Positions 10,985-24,352 of a stretch of 64,000 nucleotides of DNA are shown in pieces. The stretch covers positions 12,196,096-12,260,095 of the forward strand of contig OU015543.1 of assembly GCA_907165065.1 (NCBI GenBank). The letters are read 5' to 3'. The DNA comes from Caprimulgus europaeus. Its lineage: Eukaryota > Chordata > Aves > Caprimulgiformes > Caprimulgidae. Within the stretch, counting starts at the first letter, position 1; every line of letters begins with the position of its first letter. Made by a program: the position numbers and the translations under genes. A model generated the notes under the pieces. That model saw nothing but the letters and a program-made list of their open reading frames with translations, was not told the DNA's origin and did not search any database.

Positions 10985-13900
10985 GGTGTGGTGGCATGCA
11001 ACCATAGGCTTGGCCAAGTCACCTGCTGCCATCACCACAGGGTCCCACCACCACTGCCAACAAGCTTCCTCCTCCTCCTCCTGCCCGAGGATGCTCTGGC
11101 ACCACCTCACCTCCGCACATTTCAATCCACTTCTCACCCCAGCCCATCCTCTCTGCACGCTTCTCTCCTACCTAATTTTTTTAGAACTTTATTTTTATTT
11201 AATTAGAGCTGAACCAAAGGATGGAAATGCACAGAGCAGAACCCAAGGGCTGGCACAGCCTCCAGGAGCAGCTATTAGTGCACACACAGCCCCACCGTAG
11301 CCATTGGCATCCTGGAGAGCAGAGCAGCAGTTACCACCACCTGCTTTTCACCATGACATCTCCTTACAACCATCTCAAGACACCAAACCAGAGCCAAGCA
11401 AGTCAAGCTGCTCAGCTCTTGCTCTCCTTGACTTCTCTCACTCTTCCACCCTCGCACACCCATCATTCAAAGTCACCTTTTATTCAGAAAGGACGCGGTG
11501 GCTTCGGCTCGAGAAATTCTCTTTACAAATTAATTCCATTTGTTTGAAAATACAAATCAATGACTAAAAGCATTAGGGCTCAGAGGTTGAACTAGAGATG
11601 GGAGTGGTGGTGGTAACCACAGCCAAGCCACACCACACTGATCCAGAGCAGGAACTGCCCTGATCCAAACCCAACGTCTCTCCTGAATCAACTTCCTTCT
11701 GCAGACGAGGGGAAGGGGAATATTTAGGAGAAATTATAAAGCAACAACTTTTTAATTCCAAGGTTCAACCTCTGTAATGGTCTGAGCAAAACACCCCCAA
11801 GAAGGGAAGGTGGCTCTAGGGGTGTCTTCAACCTTCCCCTCCCCTGCTCATGCCACACATCTCTGTTGTCTCCATCATCAGCCCCTGCCAAGCGCTTTGG
11901 TGGGCTCTGGTGCCACGGGCACCGTCCCCTGCAGCTCTGCTGGCTGCTCTGCAGGGGGTTTACACACTGGGAAAGGCAGGCAGGATCCAGCCCCCTCTCA
12001 GCCCATCCCCTCAAGCCCCAACCTCAACCAGTAACACCAAATATCACCCGTCACACCAGCAAGACACAGCTGGTGATGATCCCCCAGCGCACGTCAGCTC
12101 CTTGCAAGCCAGTTCCTAGAGTTTCCCCCAGCTGCTGGTTGCATTTGCTGTTCAACAACCACATCTGGAGAGACACAGCTGGGGCTCCCACCCTTGTCCC
12201 CCATGAGGCACAGCCCAGGGTGAGGGAAAGGCACTGATCCCTCTGGATCTGTTGCTGTGGTGGCCGGGCAGATTGAACACACTCTCTCACCGTCTGAAAA
12301 TGAGTAAATAATCGATTTCTGAGAAAAATAAATAAAGTGCTCCTTTGTTCTCAGGCAGCTCAGCCCTTGGACTTATAAAAATCAATCCTGGCTGCCCCCC
12401 AAAGGGACAAGCAGATTGGATTTTTGCCCGTTCTCCCAGCAAAACCAAACCATCAGGCAGCTTTCAGGAGCACAATCCATCATCCCCCGCTCGCCCACGC
12501 CTCGGAGACGGGCGAGTTCCAGAGTGTGATGTCCTGATGGTATCACACACACAAGCGACCTCCTTGATCCACAGACACAAATCCCAGCAGAACAACGGTA
12601 TTTTTGCAATCAAAGCAGATTTCACACGGATTCTGGGATGGGGAGAGACCTGGCCAGCAGCCTGGAGATGAGCAGAGCTGCCACGGCTGGTGTGGAGGGA
12701 CCCCACACCCCGTCCCCCCCATGAGACCTCACTGCAGGAGCAGGAGACTCCTTCCCACGTTAACAAAAGGAGCCCAGATTTTTCCTTCTGGGTGACAGCA
12801 CTATCAGCCTACTATTAAATTTTTAATTTTCCTATTTTAGGTAGTTCTCAGGGTAAATCCAGACAAGCAAAACCAGGGCTCGACCCGCAGCGTCACGTTG
12901 TGAGACTGAAGATCCACCAAGGGCCTCAGCTGCAAGATGAGATTCTTCACTTAGGGTCTGGGCTTTTTTTCCTTCAATAAATTCTGATTTATAGATCTGG
13001 GATGAACGTCTCAGAAATGAGAACTCCTGTCTCTAGCAGAGAGTTTAAGTAGAAACAGGCTGTGTGGCTCCAGCCTTCGGCTCCAGCCCAGCCATCCAGG
13101 ACAGAGAGGGTCGGGCTGGTCCAACTCACACCAGGATTCCCCTGTGCTTGTCCCACACCCTACAGCAAGGACACGCCAATTTTCCAGAGGTTTGACCCCA
13201 TCTGCTCCCCACAGAGGGTTATCACACAGACCTGGCCAGGCAGAGCATGAACCTGTGTCCTTCACCATCCTCATCATCAACCAGGCTTGTGCCCACGGCA
13301 GTCAGTGGGGAGGGGGCAGAGAGGATGGGTCTCTGGTCCTCAACATTTAGAGGACCCACAGGACCCCTGGAGCTGGGTGAGAGCAGCAAATACCTCTCAA
13401 AACTGATTTTTAAACACCCTTCGCTGGTGTTTATGAGGGGAAGGAGCTGGGTTCTGTTTTTTTTTCTCCTCTGAATCCAAAGCCAATCGATCTCTCTCAG
13501 CCCAGGGTGGGAAGACAGGGATGACTCAGTCGGCAGAACGGAGCTAAGCTCTCCTTCCTCCACCGCAGTGCAGGAACTCAGCTGGGAAGCACACATAGAC
13601 ACATGAAAAAAACACCTAATAATCCATTTCTTACATTTGCCCCCACTATTTCAAGAAAGGATCATTTTCAACAGCCTTTATCTGCTTTTTCAGGGAAAAG
13701 CCCTCAGCACTAAGCCTCCCAGATAACTCCTGCTTCCAGCTGAAGGTATTTCTGATCCCTACACATTGAGACCCCAACGGCTACAACACGCAGAGACACG
13801 GTGCTGGGGTCAGTCCTGCTCTCCTCAAAGATCAACCCCAGAACTAAAGCAGCAAAAAAATTGAAATACTGAATAAACCAACGTCTGTTTCACAGTGCCC

Positions 13901-14497
13901 TCACACCCAGCAGCGCTGCCCCTTCCCAGGTACAGCCAACAGCCCCGAGCCCTGCACGGCTGCAACTCAGAGCAGGCTGAGGGCTCCTCTGAAGTTAATA
14001 AAATATTAAGAGTTGAGTGTATCAGCCACCTCGTCATGCTCTGGGAAAGCTGCTGGGATCTACCTGGAAAAGGATGTGTAATTGCAAAAAAAATAACCAC
14101 CAAAAAACCCCCCAGTTATGCTACAAATTGCAAAGAGGAGTCACCCGTCAGCGGGGAAATAAATACACAGGCACCATTTTAATGGTGTGTAATTGGGAAT
14201 TCACTGCCACTTCAGACTGACTCAAGGCAGCTCGCACCATCTGCCGCCACAGACACAGCTCAGGGCTTTGAACAGAATCAGTCTCAGCTCTGCTTCGTCT
14301 CCAGATGCCCTCGAGGTCGGGGTTATCGGTGAGCAGCACACGCCACGGAGAGCATCACCCGCTCAGCTCACACCCGGGAGGGCAACGACAGGGCTCAGGG
14401 TGAGTGGAGACACAGTCAGCTCTGAATATGCTTCAGCTTTAGGATTTGCAGATAACACAGCTCAAAAAAAATAAGAGAGGTTTTTTGTTTAAGCTTA

Positions 14498-15142
14498 TGT
14501 CCTGGTTTTTATCTGGGCCAGAGCTGGTTCGTGTCCAGCAGCCAGAACAGCGCTGGGGTTTGGCTCCAGCTGGGGTTTGTCAGGAGAAGAACGTTGCTCA
14601 CACACCGATGTTTTCAGTTGTCGCTGGAAGTTGAAGGACTTCTCGTTTTGCTGCTCTGCAAAGTGCAAGAGCTCAGGGGTGAGGAATATTGACGTGGATC
14701 AGCTCCATGGGCATTGGGCTCTGCCAAGGGGCTGTTCCATCTCCTGTCCCCCATGGGCAGGAGATCCATGAGGGGCTCTTCCTCTCTGGCTCTCTCTGGC
14801 TCTCGCTCGGGCTCTGGCTCTCCCGGGATTGCGGTTTCGGGTCGGGATTGTCGCTCCTCCGGGATCGTTCTCTGGGAACGGGCCGGGCTGGGTGGGCAGG
14901 TGGTGAGCAATGGCACTGGGGGTCACTCATTTGCATATTTTATGACTATTATTATTATAATTACTATTTTAATATCAGTATTAGTTTAAGTTTTCTTATT
15001 TCCATTATTAAATTGTTCTTCTCTTACCCTGTGAGTCTCCATCCCCGTGCCCCCCAATTCTCTCCCCTGTCTCCTGGGCAGGGAGTGAGCAAGTGGCTGG
15101 GTTTGGCTGCCAGCCCAGTGCCAGCCCCGTGCAACCACCACA
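14498..15142 (+). mobile_element. Solo LTR of an avian ERVL-type endogenous retrovirus
   Basis: A 645-bp element begins TGTCCTGG and ends ACCACCACA, terminal TG...CA, and is flanked on both sides by the identical 5-bp target duplication GCTTA (14493-14497 and 15143-15147). The 5-bp duplication and the TGTCCTGG start fit avian ERVL LTRs as I know them. Inside are an ATTTGCAT octamer with a TA-rich stretch near 14.93 kb and a candidate ATTAAA polyadenylation signal (15007-15012), in keeping with a U3-R-U5 order on the plus strand. No retroviral genes accompany it, so the provirus has been lost by LTR-LTR recombination. The 312-codon ORF across it is not a gene. Confidence 0.88.
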
Positions 15143-17276
15143 GCTTACACCAAATTCAGATTAAAAACTACCAAGTCTTTAAAAAGACAAAATACAAGAC
15201 CTTTTTCTACAGAGCTTCCAAGAAGCTGAGTGCCAAACCCCACTGTCACCTCTGTCCCTGCAGTGGCCACGATGCCCTGGCAGCCAGCAGCAGGTCCTGC
15301 CCCACTGCCATCAGTCCCCACCACCCCGGCCCTGGTGACGGGGACACTGAGGGGAACACGTTCTCATCACACCTCCCTCGCAGGCAGCTGCCAGCCTTGG
15401 CTCCTGCTCTGGGTGCTGGGGCTGTTCCAGTCCCACCAACCCTGCTGCTTCCACAGCCTACGGAAAAAATCCCAGAGAACAAGCTCCATCTGAGATCTCT
15501 GCTCATATGCTGCAGCTCTTCTGCATCCAAACCCAGAGGAAGGAACTCCTGGTGCAGCCTCCAAAGGGAAGGACAGGATCCTGCTCCAGATCCTGCTCCA
15601 GCCAGGAACAGCCTATTTCAGTGCTGAGCAGCCAGCCAAGGAAAAAAACAACAACCCACCCAGCCAGGCTGAGTGCTGTCTGCCCCCCCGGATTGGGATG
15701 AAATAAAAGCCCTCATTTACAACAGCCCACGGAGAGGGACACTGCCTGATGGACAGGATGTCTAAGCAGCTAACCCATTACACGGGCTCAGCTTGAAACC
15801 AAAAATCATTCCAGTCCAGAGCTGCCTGTGTGAAAAGCAGGAAGACACCCTCTAATTGGGGTTATTTATCCAGCACCTCTCCCAATATCCACACAGACTG
15901 GGGATCACTGGTGTGTGGACCTGCCCCAGCCTGAGCAAGCATCTCCCACCCAGCCCTGCATCCCTCTCCCCGTGCCCCAGCCACAAAGAACATTTCCAGC
16001 CAGGTCCCCTGGGCATGGCTGAATGGCTTTGGGCTGCAGACCGGGGGCAGGGAAGGCAGGGCAGCTGCTTTCAAAGCTGTTCACCCTTTCAGAGAAGCAG
16101 GCAGATGAGAGGGGGATGCTCTGCTGTTACAGTTCCCTCCTCAGGAACGGCACCAGCAGGAGCTCCCTTCTCTTTGGATGCTGAAAAATTCCAATTCAAT
16201 AAAGCCATTGCAAAAGTCCAAGCGCCAACAAAGCTTCAATCACAGGCTCTGTCCTACCAGGCAGCAGGGACTCGGCACGAGGGCCTCATTACCTCTGCTC
16301 CTCACAGAGCTTTATCCTTCAAATAGGTAAAAATTCCTCTGTAACCACACAACATCTCCTGCTCCAGCCCTGGGCAACATCTCTCCAGCCAGCCTGGTCT
16401 GGCAGGACCCAGCACTGGTCCCCAGTTTGAACCCATGGTCACCCCAGTGCTGGGAGTGATGGATCAGATCCCAGTGCTTCTGGATCTCCCAGTACTCCTG
16501 GGTCGTGGGTGGTGGCACAGAGCTGGAATCGGGGTGCACTGGGGGGATATGGAGCTTGGGTTGGTTCCAGGTTCTTCCCTGGTTGGGAAGAAGCCAGAGC
16601 TCCAAGTGGGTGCACAGACATCACTGATCACACCAGGCATCATCACCTTTCCTGGAGGTGGGGAGAAACCAGCTGCTGAAAAGCAACTCACAATTCTTTT
16701 TTCCAGTAAAAATCACTCCCTGGAAGGGCTCTGATATTTCCTTCCTGCATCAGACACTCTCCATGGCTTGACACCACCATACCCATATGCACATGCCCTG
16801 AAAATAACATTGAAAACACCAATACTGCTGAAGTCACCCCGCTGGCACCAGGTCCAGGAGGTGACAGTTGCACCACAGCAGCTCCCTGGTGTGCAGAACC
16901 TGCCCAACAGCAGAAGCTTCTTCAAAATATTACCCAAGCACTTCAGATGATCATCACCACGTCTCTAAACATCTTCATCCAAGGAGCAGCTCCGTCCCGT
17001 GGTACCCACCACCTCCACGCTGGTTTAAAGAGCAATTATAGAGCAAACCCACCAGCCCCACTGATTTAAAGAGCAATTATAGTGTAAACGTGGCTTTTAT
17101 CTGAGCAATCAATATTTCTATCTGAGAAAGCTTCCTGGCAGGGGAGAAGGAAATAAAACATTGATTTTTAGTGAAAAGGCATCTTCCATCATCCTGTGCC
17201 ATATACCACGTGGAAAAGGATAAAAGAGGGGCCTGGACCCCAACAACGGTCTCAGGACAGAGTGAACCAAAATGAA

Positions 17277-17300
17277 AATGAAATGAAATGAAATGAAAAT
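17277..17300. repeat. (AAATG)n microsatellite
   Basis: Four to five AAATG pentamers in an AT-rich stretch. Confidence 0.9.
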
Positions 17301-18117
17301 GTGTTGAAATTGAAATCAGATGGGAAAGAAATCACAAGCACAAATCACATCAGAACCAGTGATTAGGGAAAATAAACCCACTGCCTTCAGAGGGAAAAAA
17401 GGTTCCCAAGCCTCTGCTCCTGAGGAGGATGAGCTCTGTCCCCAGCAGCTTCCCTGACCGCTCTGTTGTGATTTAAACTGGAGCTGAACTGGTCTGCAAG
17501 AGCCAAACCCACTGGGCACAGCCTCCTCTGGAAGCAGCAGCAGCATGAGAGACCTCACCCAGAGCTCCCAACCACCAGCTCCAAATCAGAAACAAGGTCA
17601 AAGTCTTCACTGATCCATCATTTTGGGGTGCAGGCTCAGCTCCACAAAGGCATTCCAGCACCCAAATGCCTGTTGGTCTCAGCTGGGTCACAGGGTGCCA
17701 GCTCACCAGTGGGTGCTGCCCAACTTCTTGCCATGTCCCAGCAGCTCAGCAACCATTTGTTCAACCTTGCAAAGACAGAAAACCCCCTTCATGCTTTCAG
17801 GCAATAAAACCAGAGTTCATGGTGTCCCCCCGTGCCACTCTGTGCACCCAGAGAGCAGCCACAGCTCTGCTGAGGAGGTTTGTGCTCACTCAGACCCCAC
17901 TGAGAGCAGAAGCAGAGCCAGGATGCTCCCAGCATGTCCCATCCACCACCAGGCAATGATTAAAAATCCCAAAGCAGCACAGGCTTTTATCTAAATAAAT
18001 CCCTGGATGGCCACACTGCAGAGAAAAGAATGGGTCACCTCAAAGTGGGACCAGAACCACACAGAGAATTACCATATATACATGGACATACATCCACACA
18101 CGTGTATATAGACATAT

Positions 18118-18760
18118 ATCATAGAATCATAGGTTGTCTTGAGTTGGGAGGGACCCACCAGGATGATGGAGTCCAACTCCTGTCCCTGCACAGGACAATC
18201 CCAACATTCACACCATGGCCCTGAGGGCCTTGGCCAAATGCTGCTGGAATCTTGTCAGGCTTGGGGCCATCAGCACCTCCCTGGGGAGCCTGTGCCAGTG
18301 CTCCACCACCCTCTGCCTCAAGAACCTTTTCCTCATGGCCAGCCTCCCCCTCCCCTGCCACATCTTCCTGCCATGGCCTCTGCTCCTGGCGTTGGTGGCC
18401 AGAGAGAAGAGCTCAGCGCCTGCCCCTGCTCTTCCCCTTGGGAGGAAGTTCCAGACCATGATGAGATCTCCTCTCAGTCTCCTCTTCTCCAGGCTGAACA
18501 AACCAAGTGACTTCAGCCTCTCCTCACACCCTTCCCCTCTAAACCCTTCCCCAATGTTGTGTCCCTCCTCTGGACACTCTCCAGCAGCTTTAGATCCTTT
18601 TTCTCCTGTGGTGCCCAAGCTGCCCCCAGTGCTGGAGGTGAGGCCGCCCCAGTGCAGAGCAGAGTGGGACGATCTCCTCCCTGGACCAGCTCACAATGCA
18701 GTGCTGGATGCACCCCAGGACATGGGTGGCCTCTTGGCTGCCAGGAGTAGCCTCTGTCTC
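18118..18760 (-). mobile_element. CR1 LINE fragment (longest in window)
   Basis: A minus-strand CR1 starting at its 3' tail (ATCATAGAATCATAG on plus) and extending upstream through GAGATCTCCTCTCAG and the region equivalent to GGTCCAGGGAGG toward the end of the reverse-transcriptase ORF. The 5' boundary is uncertain and may reach 18.9 kb. No intact protein domain is readable. Confidence 0.9.
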
Positions 18761-20454
18761 CATAATTTGGTCAGACTGCTCCATACAGATGCCCTGGGGC
18801 TGGGGAGCACAGCAGTGCCCTCCCCTAACCCCATCTGGAACACTCCATCCCTGCTGCACCCACTGCCAACCCCACCACACACACCTCCACGCTCCTGAAG
18901 CCACGGTCAGTCCCCAGGGACTGGGCTATGGCTTTGTATACAATTTGTTATCCTGGAAATGTTTAGTTTGAATGTGGGGAGTAGCCTGTGGGGGGTGTTT
19001 GTTGTTGTTTTTAAATGTAATTTTATTTTTTCAAGGTAGTTTATTCCCTTTCCTCAGAGCAGTGGTGGTGACCTGCCCCCACTCCATGGTGCGTGCCCTG
19101 GCATCCCTCCTCAGCTAATATTGCTGCTGTAATACAGTGACTGTTAGAGCTCCTGATTTTCATTGCACTCCTCTAAAGCATCCTTAGGGTGACTAAAAAT
19201 TATTCCCATCCCCATTCAACTGAAGAACCAGAGCTAGAAAATAAATGAATTTACTGTGCTTACTGAATGAAGCCAAAGCAACCTCCACTCCAGAGGCAGC
19301 GGCACCGATTGTTACTTCAGTTTAATAAACCCTGAAATTCAAGGTTTTCCTGCAGGCAGCTGCAGTGCAGTGGTGTTCCTCCCAAGTTTCACTTGTGCTA
19401 ATCCCCTTCCAGTCTGGAACTGGGATGAGACTGGATTTCAGCCCTCCAACCAGCTCCGGAGCTACAGGACAAGCACTTTGGGAAGACACAGGTTTGATGC
19501 AATGCACATCTGTGGAGATGTTCCTCAAGGAGATGTTCTGATGCTCTATTACCTTGCTAAGTCAGGAGAGTTATTGCCAGAGGACTAATTACAGCACCTG
19601 TAATTACCCCTGCACACGTGTGTGCACACACATCTCTGACCCTGCAGCACTGTCCCCCCACCAAGCCCCACGCAGAAGCCACCAGAGCTGCTGCATCAGC
19701 ACCAGGCTGAGGATGGAGATGACTTTCTGAGCAACCTATTTCATCCAGCTGCAGAATTAAAAAGACTTCACAGAGCGTCAGGTGGAGCCAGGAAATTAAA
19801 GTTCCTTGATAATATTGCACAGAGTTAACGAGGCTCAATTTGGGCAATGGCTCCTCTGAGTAATGGCCACAAGCACCACAGAAAGTCTCTCTGCAGCTTC
19901 CACGCTTCCCCATGGACCTGATTTCAGAAGGTGGCTCCCAACCCATCACTCAATGGGCTTTAATAAACCTCCCAGAGAAACAAATCCCCTGAAGTCAAAG
20001 GGGAGCAGAGGGGAGCAGCAAGCACACGTAGCACGGTGCTGCCCACGTCCCTGGCACCCACGGGCTGGGCGTGCAGGTCACGGTGACAACTGAGAAGGTC
20101 TCCTGAGGAGCTGCCCCACCTCCGCACCAGGTGTGCAGGTACCTGCTCATCTGCCACCAAGCACTTCAGGTGAGGAACTCTGCTGTGCTTACAGACTCAC
20201 CCAGCCCTCTCTGCTCCCTAACTTCATTTTTACAGGCAGAAGACACGGCTGGATCCTACAGCAAACACCAACGCAAGCCACGTCCTCCTGCCGTTAAAAC
20301 TGTGCCTGTGCTGACACAGGAAAAGCCACCACAAAGACAAAAGCTCTTCCAGGTCTCAGGTCTGTCCCCTTCCACATCCCATGCACAGCATGAGACATTG
20401 CTGCACAGTGTGTCCTCCATGTCCCCCACCTGCAGGGCCTCCTCCTCCTCCTCC

Positions 20455-21530
20455 TCTTTGAAGGATCTGACAACCTTCCAACTCCAACTCAAGGCTTCTC
20501 CTCCTCTTTGAAGGATCTGACAACCTTCCAACTCCAGTGGAGTGTCTCTCTCATAGCAAATCCCAGGCTGAAAGCAACACACAGCACAGTTCTAGCTACT
20601 GAAAAAAAACCCAACTCTGTTTCAGCTAAAAACCAGGACACCAACTCAAGACTTCTCCTCTTCAAAGGATCTGACAACCTTCCAACTCCAACTTAAGGCT
20701 TCTCCTCCTCTTTGAAGCATCTGACAACCTCCCAACTCAATCTTCCAGCAATGCCACCAGCAGCACTGGTGCACACTAAATCCCTAGCAGGATAAATGTG
20801 TGTTGGCCTCTTCCACCTGCACCATCTCCCTTGGAAAGCTCAAACGCCACACAAAAGGTCTTCATCTTGAAAGGGAGATGATGGAAACAAGGTTGTAGCT
20901 CTCCTGCAACTCCAGTAGTTGAACAGAATTAAACAGAGAAGCCTGTAGCTAAGCTAAGCCCTTCTGGCCATGTTTCATTTAGGAAGACACTGGATGAAGC
21001 CCAGGAAAGAAAGAAGCCACGAAAGACAACACTTGCAGAGAACAGCAGGAAGCGATAGGAGATGCCAAGAGCACATTTCACAGGCGCAGATGTCATCTGT
21101 GGAGAGGGACTGTCGCTTCCTCTCAGCACAGTGCTTCTCCCTGTCCAAGCAGTCATGAAAGCAGCAAGTGTGGAAGCAGCTCATGCCTCCACAGGCAGAT
21201 AAAGCAGCTGTCCCCACGTGCCAGCAGCGCTCACACTCACGACAGCGCTGTCCAGCTGAGAGGGAAGCAAAGGACAAAGCAACCAAATGTTATGCCAGGT
21301 CAATGAGGAGCTGTTCCTCAAGTACCCCCAACCTCTGATAGCTTTCCAACTCAAAACCACACCTCTGCAAAGGATCTGACAACCTTCCAACTCCAACTCA
21401 AGATTTCTGCTTCTCTCCAAAGGATCTGACAACCTCCAAACTCCAACTCAAGATTTCTCCTTCTCTCCAAAGGATCTGACAACCTCCAAACTCCAACTCA
21501 AGACTTCTCCTCCTCCTCCTCCTCCTCCTC
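20455..21530. repeat. Dispersed and tandem 50-bp repeat cluster
   Basis: A motif of about 50 bp, AAGGATCTGACAACCTTCC followed by AACTCCAACTCAAG and a CT-rich linker, appears at least seven times: two units at about 20455-20540, two at 20640-20740 and three at 21345-21510. Unrelated sequence separates the clusters, and the last ends in a (TCC)n run. It is not a CR1 or LTR sequence that I recognise. Confidence 0.85.
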
Positions 21531-22339
21531 AAATGGCAGCTGAACTCTTTAAAGGCCTACTGTTAATTCAAGAATATCTTGAAAAAAAGCCAAAACCCCC
21601 AAAAACCCCACAAACAAGCCACCACCCAAGGAATTTGGAAGTCAATTTACCAGTTCTGCTGCAGCCTGGTTCTCCTCCTCCTCTCTCTTAGTAATAATTA
21701 AGCACCACGATGTGTGAAAACAGGCTCTGCTCCCCCAGCAAGGTGGAAATGAGCAACAGCAAACAGATGGGATCCACAACACAAAGATCACCATCTTGAG
21801 AGCCCTCAGAGATGGAGTAGGGCAGTCCTGACACAGCATGGGTCACCCAGAGCCAGGGCTCTCTCCCAGTAGGTCACAAGTGGACATTTCCTTAGGGATC
21901 TGGTTGTTTAGAGCTGAAAATCCTAATGATTTACAGAGCAACCTGCTCCACTGGGTGGTTTATTTACTGTGATGAGTGTAGGAGTGCAGAACTGGGTCCA
22001 CTGAAAATATACCCAAGACCTTTTAACGTGCATCTGGACAAGCAGAACAAAACCCAACATTTATGCCCAGTGACAAGACCAACCTGGAGCACAGGAGAAC
22101 AAACCACCTGCTTGCATTTAGCCCTAAAAAGTCACAATTCCTAATCCAAGGAGTAAGGCTGTGACCACACCACCACAGGTACAGACCTAGGTGTGAAGAG
22201 GACATTTCATCAGCTTCTGAGGGATGATGGGCTCCCATTTTATTTATTTCTTTGGAAGCTCTGTGTATATAAATTCCCATTGAGTCACAACTCTAAAAAC
22301 CAAGCACAGAACCCAGCCTGACAAGGATGGTCAATAACC

Positions 22340-22660
22340 ATTTGAAACGCTCCAGAAAGGGGCATTTAGGATATTTTTAAATCAATACAGACATTGCCAG
22401 AGGTCTTCATCATCGAGGGTGGCTATTAATACTCAAAATGAATTGATGCCTTTTGAAAGCAGCAGTTTGCCAGACCAAGCACGGTGCAACCATGTCAACA
22501 TTATTACAAATACAGTTGGAACCATCTAAAAACTGGGGGATGTCTCATTTTGCAGAAGGAACCTCGTGTTATATAAGTGGCAATGACTTCATGATCCTAT
22601 TCTGCTCTGGTTTAATATTACCCCAATGAATCACAACTGGTTTCACGGCTGGAGAAGCTT
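22340..22660. promoter_or_regulatory. Candidate conserved noncoding block
   Basis: Repeat-free AT-rich sequence with GGCTATTAATACTC, CAAAATGAATTGATG, GTTATATAAGTGG and GGTTTAATATTACC, standing out against CT-rich flanks. Conservation is untested. Confidence 0.28.
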
Positions 22661-24039
22661 TATACATCATCCCCCCTTCATGGCTTCTGCTCAGGGAAGG
22701 AGGGAACAAGGAGAAAATTTATAGAGCAAGCATCAGCAAACTGCTCGTGTTCTTCTGATGGGAACTGGCTATTTTTATGGAGGGAGGGGACAGCCACAGA
22801 TCAGGGCAGCCCAAAAAGCTGGGACTTTCTGAAACCAGGCAGTACACCAGCAGTCACAGAGCAAAAAGTGAATTTTCTGTTTGTCAGGACACAATTAGAG
22901 CCAAACCATCCCCACACACTGCCCAAAGCATCAGTACCAAACCCCAAACTCCGCTCACACCCTCCCTTTGTACTGGTCCTCAAGGGGTTTCACCTCTTTT
23001 ATCTCCCCAGCTCCCTTCCTCCCTTTCATCACAGCTTTACTGCATCATTACAGGACTTGAACTGTCTGGGCACTGATGAAAGAGCTGCTACGTGAGCAGC
23101 ATCTGCTGCTTCTCCCGTGCAGTCCATGCCAGCAGCCCTAGCACATGAGAACTGCCCCTGAAGGGGAAAAAGAAAGCAAAAAAAGGGGGAAAAACCCAAA
23201 ATTACAGCCTTGGGAAAGAGGTAGAAAATTAGAGCAGAGGCTGAGTGATGTTGCTGAAACAGGTCCAGTGGGTCTGGGGCAGCACAGTGGGATGGATCCA
23301 TGCTGGGTCCAGCACTGGTGGTGCCCCCAGTGCCCCACCCCATCCACTTCCCCTGCTCCAGGGCTTCCCCAGCTGAAAAACCACCTGAGTCACTGCAGCT
23401 GGTTTGGTGCAGCAGCTCAAAAAAAGAAATACAAATGGTATGTAATGAGGTTTCTCTAGGATGCCCCCAAACCCCATGGCTCATTTCAGTAACAAGTTTA
23501 ATGAAATTTCATTTCTTAAGTACCCCCTTTCAAACACCAGTGTCTTTTTCCAATTACTTAACCCATCTGGATTTACTTACTGAACATCTCTGCAGGAACA
23601 TCAGAGTACCAATGCCTAAATCACATCCCAACCAAAAGTCAACTGAGTTATTAAAGCTCCCCTTAATCACACCAGTGACCTGACAGGGTTGGCAGCGTGA
23701 TGCCACAAGCACATCCCATCCCCTTGGCACGGCTGTCCGTACATCTGGGATGGATGATGAGTGAGCAGAGGTGCTGCTGGTTAGCCAGGTACCTCAGCAG
23801 ACATTTATTTAAGGCTCTGAGACTACTACTACTCTTAATTCCCCAGGGCTGGAGCTGTGCCAACTGCTGAGGGTGCTCCCAGCTGAGCCCCAAAATGATT
23901 TTTTGGTATTTTACTCTGAGCATTTTACAGCCACACTGCTGTGAATTCCTCTGCTTCAGTGCAGGTAGAAAGCATCTCCCTGGACACCAGATCTCCCACC
24001 TGTGAGGGTGTTAAAGCAAGAGAGGAGAAGGCTGCTGGG

Positions 24040-24352
24040 GAATATCATGGAAATGGCCTCAAGTTGTGTCAGGAGAGGTTTAGATTGGATCTGAGGAAAA
24101 ACTTCTTCACCCAAAGGGTGATCAAGCATTGGAACAGGCTGCCCAGGGAGGTGGTGGCATCATCATCCCTGGTGGGATTTAACAGATGGGCAGATGAGGT
24201 GCTGAGGGACATGGGTTAGAGGTGGGATTGGCAGTGTTGGGTTAGATGAGGTGCTGAGGGACATGGGTTAGAGGTGGGATTGGCAGTGTTGGGTTTATGG
24301 TTGGACTCAGTGATCTCAGAGGACTTTTCCAACCACTGTGATTCTGTGACCA
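24040..24352 (+). mobile_element. CR1 LINE fragment with internal duplication
   Basis: A CR1 3' end (GGAAAAACTTCTTCACC, GGAACAGGCTGCCCAGG, tail GTGATTCTGTGA) in plus orientation. A 52-bp internal segment is repeated once in tandem (24192-24243 and 24244-24295). Confidence 0.92.
24192..24295. repeat. 52-bp tandem duplication inside CR1
   Basis: Two nearly identical 52-bp units beginning AGATGAGGTGCTGAGG sit side by side within the CR1 copy. Other CR1 copies in the window have this segment only once, so the duplication happened after insertion or in its immediate source. Confidence 0.9.

Noticed and set aside
14689..15627. 312-codon plus-strand ORF
   Set aside because: It starts inside the solo LTR and runs through T-rich LTR sequence into unrelated intron. 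There is no domain or protein-like composition.
18208..18898. Possible intact CR1 ORF2 end
   Set aside because: The readable frames are short and no reverse-transcriptase motif is visible. The element is a 5'-truncated remnant.
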